Shown here: in pieces, positions 8,693-17,642 of the stretch
Position numbering within the stretch: the first letter of the stretch is position 1
Layout of the letters: every line of letters begins with the position of its first letter
Assembly: GCF_000341265.1 (NCBI RefSeq)
Contig: NZ_ANAE01000072.1
Location: forward strand, 1 to 53,245
Length of the DNA stretch: 53,245 nucleotides
Origin: Nocardiopsis prasina DSM 43845
GTDB lineage: Bacteria; Actinomycetota; Actinomycetes; Streptosporangiales; Streptosporangiaceae
Direction of reading: 5' to 3'
Made by a program: the position numbers and the translations under genes
The notes under the pieces: model-generated
Databases searched by the model: none
Seen by the model: only the letters and a program-made list of their open reading frames with translations
What the model was told of the DNA's origin: nothing

Positions 8693-8947
8693 TCAGCTGC
8701 GGACCATCGGACGCAGCGTGGTGCCACGGCGCTTGATGCGGCGACGTTCCTCCTCGGAGGTGCCACCCCAGACGCCGCCGTCCTGGCCGCTTTCCAGTGC
8801 CCACTTCAGACACGCCGAGCTGACCGGGCAGCGCTGACACACCGCCTTGGCCTCCTCGATCTGGTTCAGTGCGGGGCCGTAGTCGCCGATGGGGAAGAAG
8901 AGTTCGGGGTCTTCGTCACGGCAGGCTGCGTCATGGCGCCAGTCCAT
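8693..8947 (-). CDS. whiB1: WhiB1-type iron-sulphur transcriptional regulator
   Basis: An 84-residue Wbl protein. Four cluster-binding cysteines lie at C9, C37, C40 and C46 (KAVCQRCPVSSACLKWAL), followed by the Wbl turn GVWGG at 58-62 and a basic C-terminal tail (EEERRRIKRRG). WhiB1 carries a 4Fe-4S cluster, binds region 4 of the principal sigma factor, and is a nitric-oxide-sensitive regulator, essential in mycobacteria. ATG at 8947 (MDWRHDAACR) is used with GAGGAG eight bases upstream; an upstream in-frame GTG leaves no room for a ribosome-binding site. It converges with pdtaS, and a CRP-like site lies just upstream. Confidence 0.94.
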   Translation of the reverse strand: MDWRHDAACRDEDPELFFPIGDYGPALNQIEEAKAVCQRCPVSSACLKWALESGQDGGVWGGTSEEERRRIKRRGTTLRPMVRS

Positions 8948-8978
8948 GCGGTCCACTCCTCACAGTGAGGCGATCATT

Positions 8979-8994
8979 TGTGAAGCTTTTCACG
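8979..8994. promoter_or_regulatory. Candidate CRP-family binding site upstream of whiB1
   Basis: TGTGA-AGCTTT-TCACG fits TGTGA-N6-TCACA at nine of ten arm positions. It lies about 32 bases upstream of the whiB1 start codon. Mycobacterial whiB1 is known to be controlled by the cAMP receptor protein Rv3676. Most of the rest of the interval up to 9234 shows no other site I can name. Confidence 0.6.
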
Positions 8995-9234
8995 ATCGGA
9001 ATGTGCAAGGGCGCCCGGCGGAGGGGGTCCACCGGAGGTGTCGACAAGGCCGAGGTAAGTGAGGTTTCACCCCACGGCCACGTGGGAAGCGCCCAAATTA
9101 ACTCGCCCGTAACTCGCGGCGATATCCTGAGCGTGACAGGAACGCGGGGGGCATGCAAGAGTCCCCGAGGCCAAAGGTCCTGTTCGGCGTGTCGGGTGCG
9201 TCACAGTCATCGGGAATGGCTGCTTTCGACGTTA

Positions 9235-10167
9235 TTAACAGAAGATTCGTAATGCCTTCGGTACCGAGTGGAAGTTGACCTCTTCACGCTCGCCCAGGTA
9301 TTCACCGTCGATTTGGAAGGCCCGGGGATGGGACGAGGAGATGCGCAGTGACACCTGGTCGTGCCAGGTCACGTAGCCGTCACCACGTGCGGGAAGGCCC
9401 TTGGGGAAGAACATTTGGGAAAGAACCCAGCCAGTCAGCGCGTGCGAGGACTGCGTCAGCGCGAATGCGTCCAGACCCAGCTCGAAACGTGAGGCCGGGG
9501 TGGGCTGAAGTGGCAGCGCCCCCGCGTAGGTCCACGGAGTGGTGTTCGTGACCAGCGCGAAATAGACGTCCTCCAGTGACGTTCCGTCGCTGGACACGCT
9601 GAGTGACGGATCGCGGATATCGCCCCGGAAGAACAGCTTTACCGCGGTCTCCGCGTACAGCGCGGGGGTGGCCTTCCTGCCGTTGCCGCGTTCCTGCTCC
9701 ACCTGCTGCACCACATCGGCGTCCCACCCGAAACCGGCGCAGAAAGTGAAGTAACGGTCGTCCTGGTCGCCGGTGATCCGGCCCAGTCCGATCTCCCGCT
9801 CACGCCCCGCCCGAATGGCCTCCAGGACGGCACCGGTCGCCTCGACGGGGTCACCGGGGACCCCGAGCGAGCGGATGAACACGTTCGCGCTCCCGCCCGG
9901 GATGACGGCGTACCGGGGGCGGGGCAGGTCCTCGGGGGTAGTGAGGAGCCCGTTGACGACCTCGTTCACGGTGCCGTCACCGCCCAGGCTCAACACGAGT
10001 TCGTAGCCGTCCGCGGCCGCGCCCCGCGCCAGCTCGCGAGCGTGGTCACGATGGGCGGTCTCGACGGGGGTCACGTCCAGCTCGGAGGCCAGGGCGCCCA
10101 GGATCACCTCGCGCGTGCGGGAGGTGGTCGTGGTCGCCTGGGGGTTCACGATGAATAGGGCTCGCAC
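9235..10167 (-). CDS. Diacylglycerol kinase / lipid kinase family protein
   Basis: A 310-residue DAGK-catalytic-domain protein (YegS/DgkB superfamily). It begins MRALFIVNPQA (nucleotide-binding strand), has the phosphate-binding GGDGT at 62-66 within SLGGDGTVNEVVNG, and the IPGGSANVF motif near residue 90. The C-terminal beta-sandwich follows (YAGALPLQPTPASRF, then FQIDGEYLG). It likely phosphorylates a membrane lipid such as diacylglycerol; the true substrate cannot be read from sequence. GTG at 10167 has little ribosome-binding site in front and may be leaderless. It is transcribed towards whiB1 with a 287-base gap, the order remembered for M. tuberculosis whiB1 and its neighbour Rv3218. 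Confidence 0.85.
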   Translation of the reverse strand: MRALFIVNPQATTTTSRTREVILGALASELDVTPVETAHRDHARELARGAAADGYELVLSLGGDGTVNEVVNGLLTTPEDLPRPRYAVIPGGSANVFIRSLGVPGDPVEATGAVLEAIRAGREREIGLGRITGDQDDRYFTFCAGFGWDADVVQQVEQERGNGRKATPALYAETAVKLFFRGDIRDPSLSVSSDGTSLEDVYFALVTNTTPWTYAGALPLQPTPASRFELGLDAFALTQSSHALTGWVLSQMFFPKGLPARGDGYVTWHDQVSLRISSSHPRAFQIDGEYLGEREEVNFHSVPKALRIFC

Positions 10168-10322
10168 CCGGTCAGTCTAGGCGGTGCGTCGTCCACGAGG
10201 GGCGCGGAGTCGGGCCCCACCACGGGGGCTGCCACGCGGGGGCACCGGGTGGGCCGGGCGCGGGAGCGTCTCCGAGGGCGGGCCGGAGAGGGGGACACCG
10301 GGAGCGCGTATAGGCTCGTCGG

Positions 10323-10718
10323 GTGTCTTCGCGTCCCTTCACCATCGTCATCGCCGCCGTGCTGGAGGCCCTGATCGGGCTGGTCGCGGCGTTCGCCGGA
10401 ATCTACAGCCTGTACACCGCCATCACCGGACGGGCCACCGATCCGGTCTCCTCCGCCATCCCGCTCACCGTGATCGGGGTCGGGGTCGGCGCGCTGCTCG
10501 TCTTCGTCGCGTACGGGCTCTGGAACCTGCGCGACTGGGCCCGTACCCCGGTGGTGGTCACCCAGCTCTTCATGGCCGTGGTGGCGTACTACATGTACAC
10601 GGGGGAGCAGTACGTGATCTGCGCGGTCATGCTCGCCGTGGCCGTCGCCGCGGCGACGGCCGTCCTGTCGCCGCCGACGACCGCGGTGCTGTTCTCCGAC
10701 ACCGAGGGGCGCCGGTAA
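10323..10718 (+). CDS. Small four-helix integral membrane protein
   Basis: A 131-residue protein with four predicted membrane helices, starting at about residues 6, 46, 74 and 100 (for example FTIVIAAVLEALIGLVAAFA). I recognise no family motif. GTG at 10323 lacks a ribosome-binding site, but a TATAGG at 10309-10314 sits eight bases upstream, so a leaderless transcript is possible. It converges with the sigma factor gene downstream. Confidence 0.7.
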   Translation: MSSRPFTIVIAAVLEALIGLVAAFAGIYSLYTAITGRATDPVSSAIPLTVIGVGVGALLVFVAYGLWNLRDWARTPVVVTQLFMAVVAYYMYTGEQYVICAVMLAVAVAAATAVLSPPTTAVLFSDTEGRR

Positions 10719-10749
10719 CGGTCACCGCGGCCGTCGGCCGCGCACCGGG

Positions 10750-11553
10750 TCAGTCGTCCGTGGTGAGCGCCTGACGCAGCTGGGCCAGGGTGCGCGCGAG
10801 CAGACGCGACACGTGCATCTGGGAGATCCCGAGCTCCTGGGCGATCTGCGACTGCGTCATGTTCCCGAAGAAGCGCAGCAGCAGGATGCGCTTCTCGCGG
10901 GGCGGGAGCTGCTCCAGGAGCGGTTTGAGCGACTCCCGGTACTCCACGCCCTCCAGGGACTCGTCGACGATCCCCAGGGAGTCGGCCACCGCGGGGGCGT
11001 CCTCGTCCCCGCTGTCGGGGGCGTCCAACGACACCGTCGAGTAGGCGTTGGCGGACTCCAGGCCCTCCAGCACCTCCTCCTCGGTCATCTGGAGGTGCGT
11101 GGCCAGCTCCGCGACGGTGGGCGAGCGCCCCTCGCGCTGGGACAGGTCGCTGACCGCCTTGGTCAGCGAGAGCTTCAGCTCCTGGAGACGGCGCGGTACC
11201 CGCACCGCCCAGCCCTTGTCCCGGAAGTGGCGTTTGATCTCGCCGACGATCGTCGGGGTCGCGTAGGTGGAGAACTCCACCCCGCGTTCCAGATCGAACC
11301 GGTCGATGGACTTGATCAGCCCGATCGTGGCCACCTGCGTGAGGTCGTCCAGCCACTCGCCCCGGTTGCGGAACCTGCGGGCCAGGTACTCCACCAAGGG
11401 CAGGTGGAGCTCGACCAGTTCGTCGCGGATCGCCCTGCGCTCGGGCGCGTCCGCGTCGAGGTCGTTAAGGCGCTCGAACAACTCTCTCGCGCGCGCCCGG
11501 TCGGGCACCGCGTGCTCGGTCTTCGCTGTCAGAGCGGGCCCCCTTTCGCTCAC
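10750..11553 (-). CDS. Alternative sigma factor of the SigB/SigF/SigG family
   Basis: A 267-residue group 3 sigma factor. Region 2 (about 45-115) contains HLPLVEYLARRFRNRGEWLDDLTQVATIGLIKSIDRF in pieces typical of SigF, then EFSTYATPTIVGEIKRHFRD. Region 3 is at about 125-185 (VPRRLQELKLSLTKAVSDLS), and region 4 at about 210-262 ends with the helix-turn-helix TQSQIAQELGISQMHVSRLL. Such factors govern general stress, osmotic or developmental genes and are held by an RsbW-like anti-sigma factor. The GTG start overlaps the upstream rsbW-like stop by four bases (GTGA). Actinomycetes carry many paralogs, so I give no specific name. Confidence 0.92.
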   Translation of the reverse strand: MSERGPALTAKTEHAVPDRARARELFERLNDLDADAPERRAIRDELVELHLPLVEYLARRFRNRGEWLDDLTQVATIGLIKSIDRFDLERGVEFSTYATPTIVGEIKRHFRDKGWAVRVPRRLQELKLSLTKAVSDLSQREGRSPTVAELATHLQMTEEEVLEGLESANAYSTVSLDAPDSGDEDAPAVADSLGIVDESLEGVEYRESLKPLLEQLPPREKRILLLRFFGNMTQSQIAQELGISQMHVSRLLARTLAQLRQALTTDD

Positions 11554-11975
11554 GCCGGCTCCAGGGCGCCACGGCGTTTGTACAGGACGATGTAGACGCG
11601 GTCGTCCGGACCGACCCCCGCGTCGACATCCCCGGCGAGAGCGGAAAGAACGGTCCAGGCGAAGGTGTCACGTGCGGGCAGGCGTCCGTCCGCCGTCATC
11701 ACCGAGACCGAGATGCGCATCCCGTCGGGGGTGAGTTCGAATTCCGTGGTCAGTTCTGTGCCGGGCAGCGCCTGGGAGAGGAGCATCGCGCAGGCCTCGT
11801 CGACCCCGATCCTCAGGTCCTCGATCTCGTCGAGGGTGAAGTCGAGTCGGGCGGCCAGCCCTGCCGTCGCCGTGCGCAGGACAGACAGGTAAGCGCTGTC
11901 GGCTGGCATGTTGACGGTGACAGCGTCGCGTACACCGGTGGCGTCGGCCGTGGGCACAGCGGTTTCTTCGGTCAC
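11550..11975 (-). CDS. rsbW: RsbW-like anti-sigma factor (HATPase_c_2 family)
   Basis: A 141-residue GHKL-fold protein that should bind the sigma factor encoded directly downstream. The helix carrying the N-box reads EIEDLRIGVDEACAMLL: the VDEAC core is there, but the usual asparagine after it is not, and no clear DxGxG loop is visible (TADGRLPARDTFAWTVLSAL follows). ATP binding or kinase activity may therefore be weaker than in Bacillus RsbW/SpoIIAB. GTG at 11975 is chosen for the GAAGGAGG just upstream and gives the usual family length; a GTG at 12029 would add 18 residues. The stop overlaps the sigma factor start. Confidence 0.85.
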   Translation of the reverse strand: MTEETAVPTADATGVRDAVTVNMPADSAYLSVLRTATAGLAARLDFTLDEIEDLRIGVDEACAMLLSQALPGTELTTEFELTPDGMRISVSVMTADGRLPARDTFAWTVLSALAGDVDAGVGPDDRVYIVLYKRRGALEPA

Positions 11976-12220
11976 GTCCCTCCTTCGGGGGGCGAGGTTG
12001 CCGCTTGAGAGCAATGTATCTCGTTTCACCCTGCCACTGACGCAGGGCGATGGGATCGTGTCCAGCCCTCACGGGGTGAACACGAGACGAATGGTCCGTC
12101 CGGACCCCTTGCGGGAGCCAGTGCGGTCAGCGCGTCGCCGTTCGGGCGACGGACCGTCAACACATCCGTGGGGGGCCAACCCAGGGTACGCGCCGCGCCG
12201 GTGGGGCCCGCCGTCGAGAC

Positions 12221-12811
12221 TCACCGGGGCCGTCGGGCGACCAGCCGCTCCACCATTCCCATCAACAGCCGGTCGTGGTGGCCCACCTCGAACCCGACCT
12301 CCTCGGCGACCGCGCGAGGCAGTCTGCGCGGGTGTGAGCGCAGACGTTCGCGCAGCCGGAACGGGAAGCGCGTGTACTCGATGTGGTCGACCAGCAGCAG
12401 CCGTCCGCCGGGGACCAGGACCCGGTACATCTCGGCCAGGGCGCGCTCCTGGTCGGGGATCGTGCAGAGCGCGAGCGCGCACAGGACGGTGTCGAAGGAC
12501 TGGTCGGCGAAGGAGAGCCGCTGGGCGTCGCCCTCCACCAGGTGCACCGGGCGTCCCTGCTCCTCGGCCCGCTCCCGGGCCCGCGCGAGCATGGTGGGGC
12601 TCAGGTCCACCCCGGTGAGGACGACCTGTGGTGGGTAGAGCTCCAGGTTGATCCCGGTGCCCACCGCCACTTCGAGGGTGCGTCCCCGCGCGCCGCCGCA
12701 CAGCAGACGACGGGTGCGCCGGACACTCGGCGGTTCCATCCGCGATCCCGCGTCGTAGCCTCCCGCCCTCTTCTCCCACAGCTCGCGAACCTTCTCCGTA
12801 CGCGCGTCCAT
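12221..12811 (-). CDS. Class I SAM-dependent methyltransferase
   Basis: A 196-residue Methyltransf_11/25-type enzyme. Motif I is LEVAVGTGINLELYP (about 46-60), the acidic loop is TGVDLSPTMLARARERA, motif II region is DQSFDTVLCALALCTIPD, and post-II is EMYRVLVPGGRLLLVDHIEY. The profile resembles phosphatidylethanolamine N-methyltransferase/UbiE-like lipid methyltransferases, but the substrate is not determined by sequence. ATG at 12811 (MDARTEKVRELWEKRA) is preferred, with GGGGAG upstream. It is separated by a terminator from the ABC importer operon on the same strand. Confidence 0.85.
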   Translation of the reverse strand: MDARTEKVRELWEKRAGGYDAGSRMEPPSVRRTRRLLCGGARGRTLEVAVGTGINLELYPPQVVLTGVDLSPTMLARARERAEEQGRPVHLVEGDAQRLSFADQSFDTVLCALALCTIPDQERALAEMYRVLVPGGRLLLVDHIEYTRFPFRLRERLRSHPRRLPRAVAEEVGFEVGHHDRLLMGMVERLVARRPR

Positions 12812-12901
12812 GCCTCTCCCCGGGCAGGTGGATGTCACGTGACGACTCTGGAGGCGGGAGCCCCCGGGGTCAAGGGCATCGGGGGTGCTTTCCCGTGAAC
12901 A

Positions 12902-12941
12902 GCGAGGGCCCCGCGCTCCGTGGGGAACGCGGGGCCCTCGC
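12902..12941 (-). terminator. Terminator of the amino-acid ABC importer operon
   Basis: A perfect 14-bp stem (GCGAGGGCCCCGCG 12902-12915 with CGCGGGGCCCTCGC 12928-12941) and a 12-base loop, 32 bases past the ATPase stop on the minus strand. Confidence 0.75.
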
Positions 12942-12973
12942 GGCGTCGCGGCGGACCGCGGTGGCCGGTGTGT

Positions 12974-13804
12974 CTATAGCACCTTGGAGAGGAAGGCCTG
13001 GGTACGCTCGTGTTGCGGGTTGGTCAGCACCTCGGACGGGGTGCCCGACTCCACGACGACCCCGTCGTCCATGAAGACCAGGGAGTCGCCGACCTCGCGG
13101 GCGAAGCCCATCTCGTGGGTGACCACGACCATCGTCATGCCACCCCGGGCGAGGTCGCGCATGACGTCGAGCACCTCGCCGACCAACTCCGGGTCCAGCG
13201 CGCTGGTGGGCTCGTCGAACAGCATCAGCGACGGCTCCATCGCCAGCGCGCGGGCGATCGCCACGCGCTGCTGCTGGCCGCCGGAGAGCTGCTCGGGGTA
13301 GGCGTCCGCCTTGTCCGGGAGGCCGACCCGCTCGAGGAGCTCCCGGGCGCGTTCGGTGGCCTCGGCGCGCGGCACCTTCTTGACCTGCACCGGGGCCTCG
13401 ATGACGTTGCCGAGCACGGTCAGGTGCGGGAACAGGTTGAAGCGCTGGAAGACCATCCCGATGTCGCTGCGCTGGGCGGCGATCTCGGTGTCGCGCAGCT
13501 CGTACAGGCGTCCGCGCTTCTGCCGGTAGCCCATCAGCTCGCCGTTGACCCACAGACGGCCGGCGGTGAGCTTCTCCAGGTGGTTGACGCAGCGCAGGAA
13601 CGTGGACTTGCCCGACCCCGAGGGGCCGACCACGCACATGACCTCGCCGCGCTTGACCTGGAGGTCGATGCCCTTGAGGACCTCCAGGCGCCCGAAGCTC
13701 TTGTGGACGTTCTCCGCCACCACGAGGGCGTCGGCGGGCAGTTCGGTGCCCTCCGCGGTCTCCACGACGCCCTCCGGCCCGTGGTCACTGGTCTGGTCGG
13801 CCAT
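12974..13804 (-). CDS. Polar amino-acid ABC transporter ATPase (GlnQ family)
   Basis: A 276-residue ATP-hydrolysing subunit of a three-part importer. Walker A is GPSGSGKST, the Q-loop region [12 protein letters not shown], the signature [15 protein letters not shown], Walker [13 protein letters not shown], and the switch histidine lies in [10 protein letters not shown]. The N-terminal 28 residues are a variable acidic extension. ATG at 13804 overlaps the permease stop by one base (TGATG) with GGGAGGGG upstream. It works with the permease and binding lipoprotein encoded just upstream to take up polar amino acids. Confidence 0.94.
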   Translation of the reverse strand: MADQTSDHGPEGVVETAEGTELPADALVVAENVHKSFGRLEVLKGIDLQVKRGEVMCVVGPSGSGKSTFLRCVNHLEKLTAGRLWVNGELMGYRQKRGRLYELRDTEIAAQRSDIGMVFQRFNLFPHLTVLGNVIEAPVQVKKVPRAEATERARELLERVGLPDKADAYPEQLSGGQQQRVAIARALAMEPSLMLFDEPTSALDPELVGEVLDVMRDLARGGMTMVVVTHEMGFAREVGDSLVFMDDGVVVESGTPSEVLTNPQHERTQAFLSKVL

Positions 13805-14763
13805 CAGTGCGCCCCTCCCACGATGCGGTCCCGGACCCCGCGTCCGCTCCGGTTGAACCTGCGTTCGATGAAGTACTGGCCCACCATCAGGACGCTGGTG
13901 ATGGCCAGGTACCACAGACACGCGGCCACCAGCATCGGGAAGATCTGGTAGCTCCGGGTGCCGATCGCCTGGAGCTGGTAGAAGAGCTCGATGGTCACCG
14001 GCACGTAGGCGAGCAGCGCCGTGTCCTTGAGCATGGCGATGGTCTCGTTGCCGGTCGGGGGGATCACCACCCGCATCGCCTGCGGCAGCGTGATCCGCCG
14101 CATGATCCTGCTCCGGCTCATCCCGAGCGCCTGCGCGGCCTCTGTTTGGCCCTTGTCCACGGACTGGAGGCCGGCGCGGATGATCTCCGCCATGTAGGCG
14201 CCCTCGGACAGCGACAGGGCGAGCAGGCCCGCCGTGTAGCCGGTCAGGAGGGTGCGCGCGTCGATCTCGAAGAAGCGGGCGTCGCCCTCCAGGCCCAGCC
14301 ACGGCATCCAGTAGTTGTCGAACGGCAGCCCGATGTGGATGGTCGAGTACAGGATCGCGAGGTTGCCGAAGAGCACCGCCAGCACGAGCCGGGGCACCCC
14401 TCGGAAGAACCACGTGTACATCCAGGAGACCGTGACCAGCACGGGGTTACCGGACAGGCGCATCACCGCGAGGATGATGCCCAGGAGGACGCCGATGACC
14501 ATCGACAACACGGTCGCGCTCAGCGTGACCCACACGCCCCGGAGCACGGGCTCGGAGAACATGTTGTCGAACATGAACGGCCAGTTGAAGGCGGGGTTCG
14601 TGAACAGCATGTGCACGAACATCGCGGCGAGGACCAGGATGATCCCGGCGGCCACCCACCGTTCGGGGTACCGGACGGGGACGGCGGTGATCGGAGCGGC
14701 CGAACGGCCCGGGGTCGGTTCCTTCGACCCCGGGCCGCCCACCGGTTCGCTCGGTGAGGTCAC
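13804..14763 (-). CDS. Polar amino-acid ABC transporter permease (HisM/GlnP family)
   Basis: A 319-residue inner-membrane subunit. The N-terminal 45 residues are Pro/Gly-rich and cytoplasmic. Membrane helices begin near [17 protein letters not shown], and the BPD_transp_1 domain carries the EAA loop [22 protein letters not shown] that docks on the ATPase. A single permease gene is present, so the transporter is probably a homodimer. GTG at 14763 has only a weak GAAAG upstream. It lies 61 bases after the binding-protein stop, in one operon. Confidence 0.92.
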   Translation of the reverse strand: MTSPSEPVGGPGSKEPTPGRSAAPITAVPVRYPERWVAAGIILVLAAMFVHMLFTNPAFNWPFMFDNMFSEPVLRGVWVTLSATVLSMVIGVLLGIILAVMRLSGNPVLVTVSWMYTWFFRGVPRLVLAVLFGNLAILYSTIHIGLPFDNYWMPWLGLEGDARFFEIDARTLLTGYTAGLLALSLSEGAYMAEIIRAGLQSVDKGQTEAAQALGMSRSRIMRRITLPQAMRVVIPPTGNETIAMLKDTALLAYVPVTIELFYQLQAIGTRSYQIFPMLVAACLWYLAITSVLMVGQYFIERRFNRSGRGVRDRIVGGAH

Positions 14764-14824
14764 AGTCAGACTTTCGCTTGGTTGACGGGAGTGCGGTGCT
14801 CTGGGGCGTGTCCGCCGAACAGCC

Positions 14825-15736
14825 CTAGGCGGCGGGGTTGACCTCGGAGGTCTCCAGGGCGCCGCCCTCGATGCCCCACTCGGCGAGGACCTCCTCGTAG
14901 GTGCCGTCCTCAATGATGGCGTTGAAGGCGGCGGCGACGGCCTCGGAGAGCTCCTCCTGCTCCTGGTTGACGACGACGCCGTAGGGGGCGGCGTCGTACT
15001 GCTCGCCGATGAACTCCAGCTGCTCACCGGTCTGCTGGAGAGCGTAGAGCGAGGTCGGCAGGTCGGCCAGGGAGGCGTCGTTCAGGCCGGAGACGATGGT
15101 CTCGGTGGCCTGGGGCTGGGTCTGGAACTTCTCGATGGTGATGGCGTCCTCGCCCGCCTCGACACAGGCCTCACTGCGGGCCTCGATGTCGTGGTCGTGC
15201 GTGGTGCCCGTCTGCACCGCGATGCGCAGGCCGCAGGCGTTGTCGGGGTCGACGCCGTCGGGGTTGCCCGCCGGGGCGAACCACTGGGTGCCGGAGGAGA
15301 AGTAGCTGACCATGTTCACGGCCTCCATGCGCTCCTCCGTGATGGTGAAGGAGGAGGCGCCGAGGTCGTAGGTGCCGGTGTCGACGCCGATGATGATCGA
15401 GTCGAAGGTGGTGGGCTCCCAGTCGGCCTCCAGGCCGAGCTTGCCCAGCGCGGCCTCGATGAGGTCGACGTTGAAGCCGAGGACGGTCTCGCCGTCCTCG
15501 TCCAGGTACTCGCCAGGCGGGTAGGACGCCTCGACGCCGATCGTGACGGCGCCGGCGTCGGCGACAGCGTCGGGCAGGAGCGCGGCGAGCTCCTCGTCGA
15601 CGGCGACATCGGGGGCGTCCGCCTCGTCGGAGGCTCCGTCACCACCGTTGCCGCAAGCAGCCAGAGCCAGCACGCCGGCCGTCGCCAGGGCGGTGAGGTA
15701 GGTCCGGGGCTCGGACAGGGGCTTGCGCAGGGCCAT
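14825..15736 (-). CDS. Amino-acid-binding lipoprotein of the ABC importer (SBP family 3)
   Basis: A 303-residue extracellular receptor. A type II signal peptide ends in LALAAC with lipidated C28, and an acidic linker follows (DGASDEADAPD). The SBP_bac_3 fold has SYPPGEYLDEDGETVLGFNVDLIEA as its first lobe and TYDLGASSFTITEERMEAVNM typical of the hinge region. The ligand is not certain; neighbours point to a polar amino acid. ATG at 15736 has GAAGGAGA upstream. First gene of a three-gene operon. Confidence 0.93.
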   Translation of the reverse strand: MALRKPLSEPRTYLTALATAGVLALAACGNGGDGASDEADAPDVAVDEELAALLPDAVADAGAVTIGVEASYPPGEYLDEDGETVLGFNVDLIEAALGKLGLEADWEPTTFDSIIIGVDTGTYDLGASSFTITEERMEAVNMVSYFSSGTQWFAPAGNPDGVDPDNACGLRIAVQTGTTHDHDIEARSEACVEAGEDAITIEKFQTQPQATETIVSGLNDASLADLPTSLYALQQTGEQLEFIGEQYDAAPYGVVVNQEQEELSEAVAAAFNAIIEDGTYEEVLAEWGIEGGALETSEVNPAA

Positions 15737-16113
15737 GGTGGGTCTCCTTCAGGGAGCACGGAGTGCCTGGTCGAGGGGTGGGTCCGCTGCGTCGCGGGGC
15801 CGACCAGTGGGGACTTGAGGTGGATGAGGTGCCGGTGGGCGACACATCAGTAACGTTCCATTGTGTCGACCCGCGATTTTCCTCCGGTCACCGTTGTGAG
15901 AGAATTGCGTAACGGGTTATCCCCGTGAGATGCGGACGCGCAGTACTCGTATAAGAGTCCGGCGAAGACCACCCCTCCCGGCGTACACCCCGGTCATGGC
16001 CGACCGGTGCCGACGAGGGCCCCCTGGCACCCTGACGTCTTCGCGCGCGCTCCGTGGCCCACCGTCCACGTCATGGCCGACGCGGACGTACAGCAGACCG
16101 AGGGGTTTGAGTA
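15737..16113. other. Divergent promoter region between the ABC importer and malic enzyme
   Basis: About 375 bases without a gene. It must carry promoters for both directions. I see only weak matches to -35/-10 sequences near 15890-15925 and no clear operator. Confidence 0.4.
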
Positions 16114-17307
16114 GTGACCACCTTTTCTTCGCGTACCCAGAACACGTCCCCCCTGGACGAGGACCCGGCGTTCGCCATGCACCGCGGCGGCAAGCTGCAC
16201 GTGACCTCCTCCGTCGACGTGAGCGACCAGGAGGGCCTGTCCCTCGCGTACACCCCCGGTGTCGCCCGCGTCTGCGACGCCATCGCCGAGAACGCCGAAC
16301 TCGTCGAGACCTACACCTGGAAGAGCAACCTGGTCGCCGTCGTCACCGACGGCACCGCCGTGCTCGGTCTGGGCAACATCGGCCCGGAGGCGTCCCTGCC
16401 GGTCATGGAGGGCAAGTCGCTGCTGTTCAAGCAGTTCGCCGACGTCGACTCCATCCCGATCGCCCTCAACTGCACCGACGCCGACGAGATCGTCGAGACC
16501 GTCGTGCGGATGTCGCCGTCCTTCGGCGGCGTCAACCTGGAGGACATCTCCGCTCCGCGCTGCTTCGAGATCGAGGCCAAGCTGCGTGAGCGCCTGGACG
16601 TCCCGGTCTTCCACGACGACCAGCACGGCACCGCCATCGTGACCGTCGCGGCGCTGCACAACGCGGCCCGCCTCACCGGCCGCACCCTGGCCGACCTGCG
16701 AGTGGTCGTCTCCGGGGCGGGGGCCGCCGGGGTCGCCGTCACCAAGATGCTCATCGACGGCGGGATCGGCGACATCGCCGTGGCCGACTCCAAGGGCATC
16801 ATCCACCAGGGCCGCGAGGGCCTGACCCCGGTCAAGCAGGAGCTGGCCGAGATCAGCAACCGGGCGGGTCTCCAGGGCTCCATCGAGAGCGCGCTCGAGG
16901 GCGCCGACGTGTTCGTGGGCCTGTCCGCCGGGGAGGTGCCCGAGTCGGTCGTGGCCACCATGGCCGAGAACGCCATCGTCTTCGCGATGGCCAACCCCAA
17001 CCCCGAGGTGCACCCGGACGTCGCCCGCAGGTACGCGAGCGTCGTCGCCACCGGGCGCAGCGACTTCCCGAACCAGATCAACAACGTGCTCGCCTTCCCG
17101 GGGGTCTTCCGTGGCGCCTTCGACGTCCAGGCCACCGACATCACCGAGAACATGAAGCTGGCCGCCGCCAAGGCGCTGGCCGACCTGGTCGGTGACGACC
17201 TCAGCGCCGACTACGTGATCCCCAGCCCCTTCGACGACCGGGTGGTCCCGGCGGTCTCCGCCGCTGTCGCCGCCCAGGCTCGCAAGGACGGCGTCGCCCG
17301 CCGTTAG
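16114..17307 (+). CDS. NAD(P)-dependent malic enzyme
   Basis: A 397-residue cytosolic enzyme that oxidatively decarboxylates malate to pyruvate, joining the TCA cycle to pyruvate. The catalytic tyrosine lies in SLAYTPGVA (Y46), the catalytic lysine region is [16 protein letters not shown], the divalent-metal aspartates are in [10 protein letters not shown], and the dinucleotide-binding fold begins [12 protein letters not shown]. The short single-domain size fits the small bacterial malic enzymes rather than those fused to a phosphotransacetylase. GTG at 16114 follows GAGGGG by eight bases. Cofactor preference (NAD or NADP) is not decided here. Confidence 0.95.
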   Translation: MTTFSSRTQNTSPLDEDPAFAMHRGGKLHVTSSVDVSDQEGLSLAYTPGVARVCDAIAENAELVETYTWKSNLVAVVTDGTAVLGLGNIGPEASLPVMEGKSLLFKQFADVDSIPIALNCTDADEIVETVVRMSPSFGGVNLEDISAPRCFEIEAKLRERLDVPVFHDDQHGTAIVTVAALHNAARLTGRTLADLRVVVSGAGAAGVAVTKMLIDGGIGDIAVADSKGIIHQGREGLTPVKQELAEISNRAGLQGSIESALEGADVFVGLSAGEVPESVVATMAENAIVFAMANPNPEVHPDVARRYASVVATGRSDFPNQINNVLAFPGVFRGAFDVQATDITENMKLAAAKALADLVGDDLSADYVIPSPFDDRVVPAVSAAVAAQARKDGVARR

Positions 17308-17319
17308 CAGGCACGCGAG

Positions 17320-17360
17320 GGGGCCCGGAGACCGACCACGGTCTCCGGGCCCCTTGTTTC
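17320..17360 (+). terminator. Terminator after malic enzyme
   Basis: A perfect 15-bp stem (17320-17334 with 17339-17353, arms GGGGCCCGGAGACCG and complement) with a tetraloop ACCA, followed by TTGTTT. Confidence 0.85.
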
Positions 17361-17426
17361 CCATGAGTTCCCGGAGCTTCTCAACGCTCCTACCGCAGTC
17401 CTTGAGGAGCCCCCGCAGGGTTCCCT

Positions 17427-17606
17427 TCACAGCAGCTCGGCGGGGGAGCCGAACTCCTCGGTGAGCAGGGCGAAAGCCGTGCGCAGGTCGGCCAGGGCGG
17501 CGTCCGGGGTGTCCCCCTCACCGTGGGCGGTGACCCCCGCGCGGAGCACGGCGCGGGCGCACCAGATCCCTTCCTCGTCCTGCTCGATCGTGTACGGAAC
17601 CAACAC
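17427..17606 (-). CDS. Small HicB-like protein (antitoxin fold), orphan
   Basis: A 59-residue protein. The pattern VPYTIEQDEEGIWCARAVL, then GEGDTPDAALADLRTAFALL, resembles the HicB/RNase-H-like antitoxin fold (strand, EExG turn, strand, then G-x-T-xx-A helix). No HicA-like toxin is next to it and there is no DNA-binding tail, so a free-standing role is likely. GTG at 17606 is chosen because AAGGAGGAGG lies six bases upstream. It lies downstream of the PadR gene on the same strand, past a terminator. Confidence 0.65.
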   Translation of the reverse strand: MLVPYTIEQDEEGIWCARAVLRAGVTAHGEGDTPDAALADLRTAFALLTEEFGSPAELL

Positions 17607-17642
17607 GGGGTTCCTCCTCCTTCGCCGACCCGCGTGCACGGA

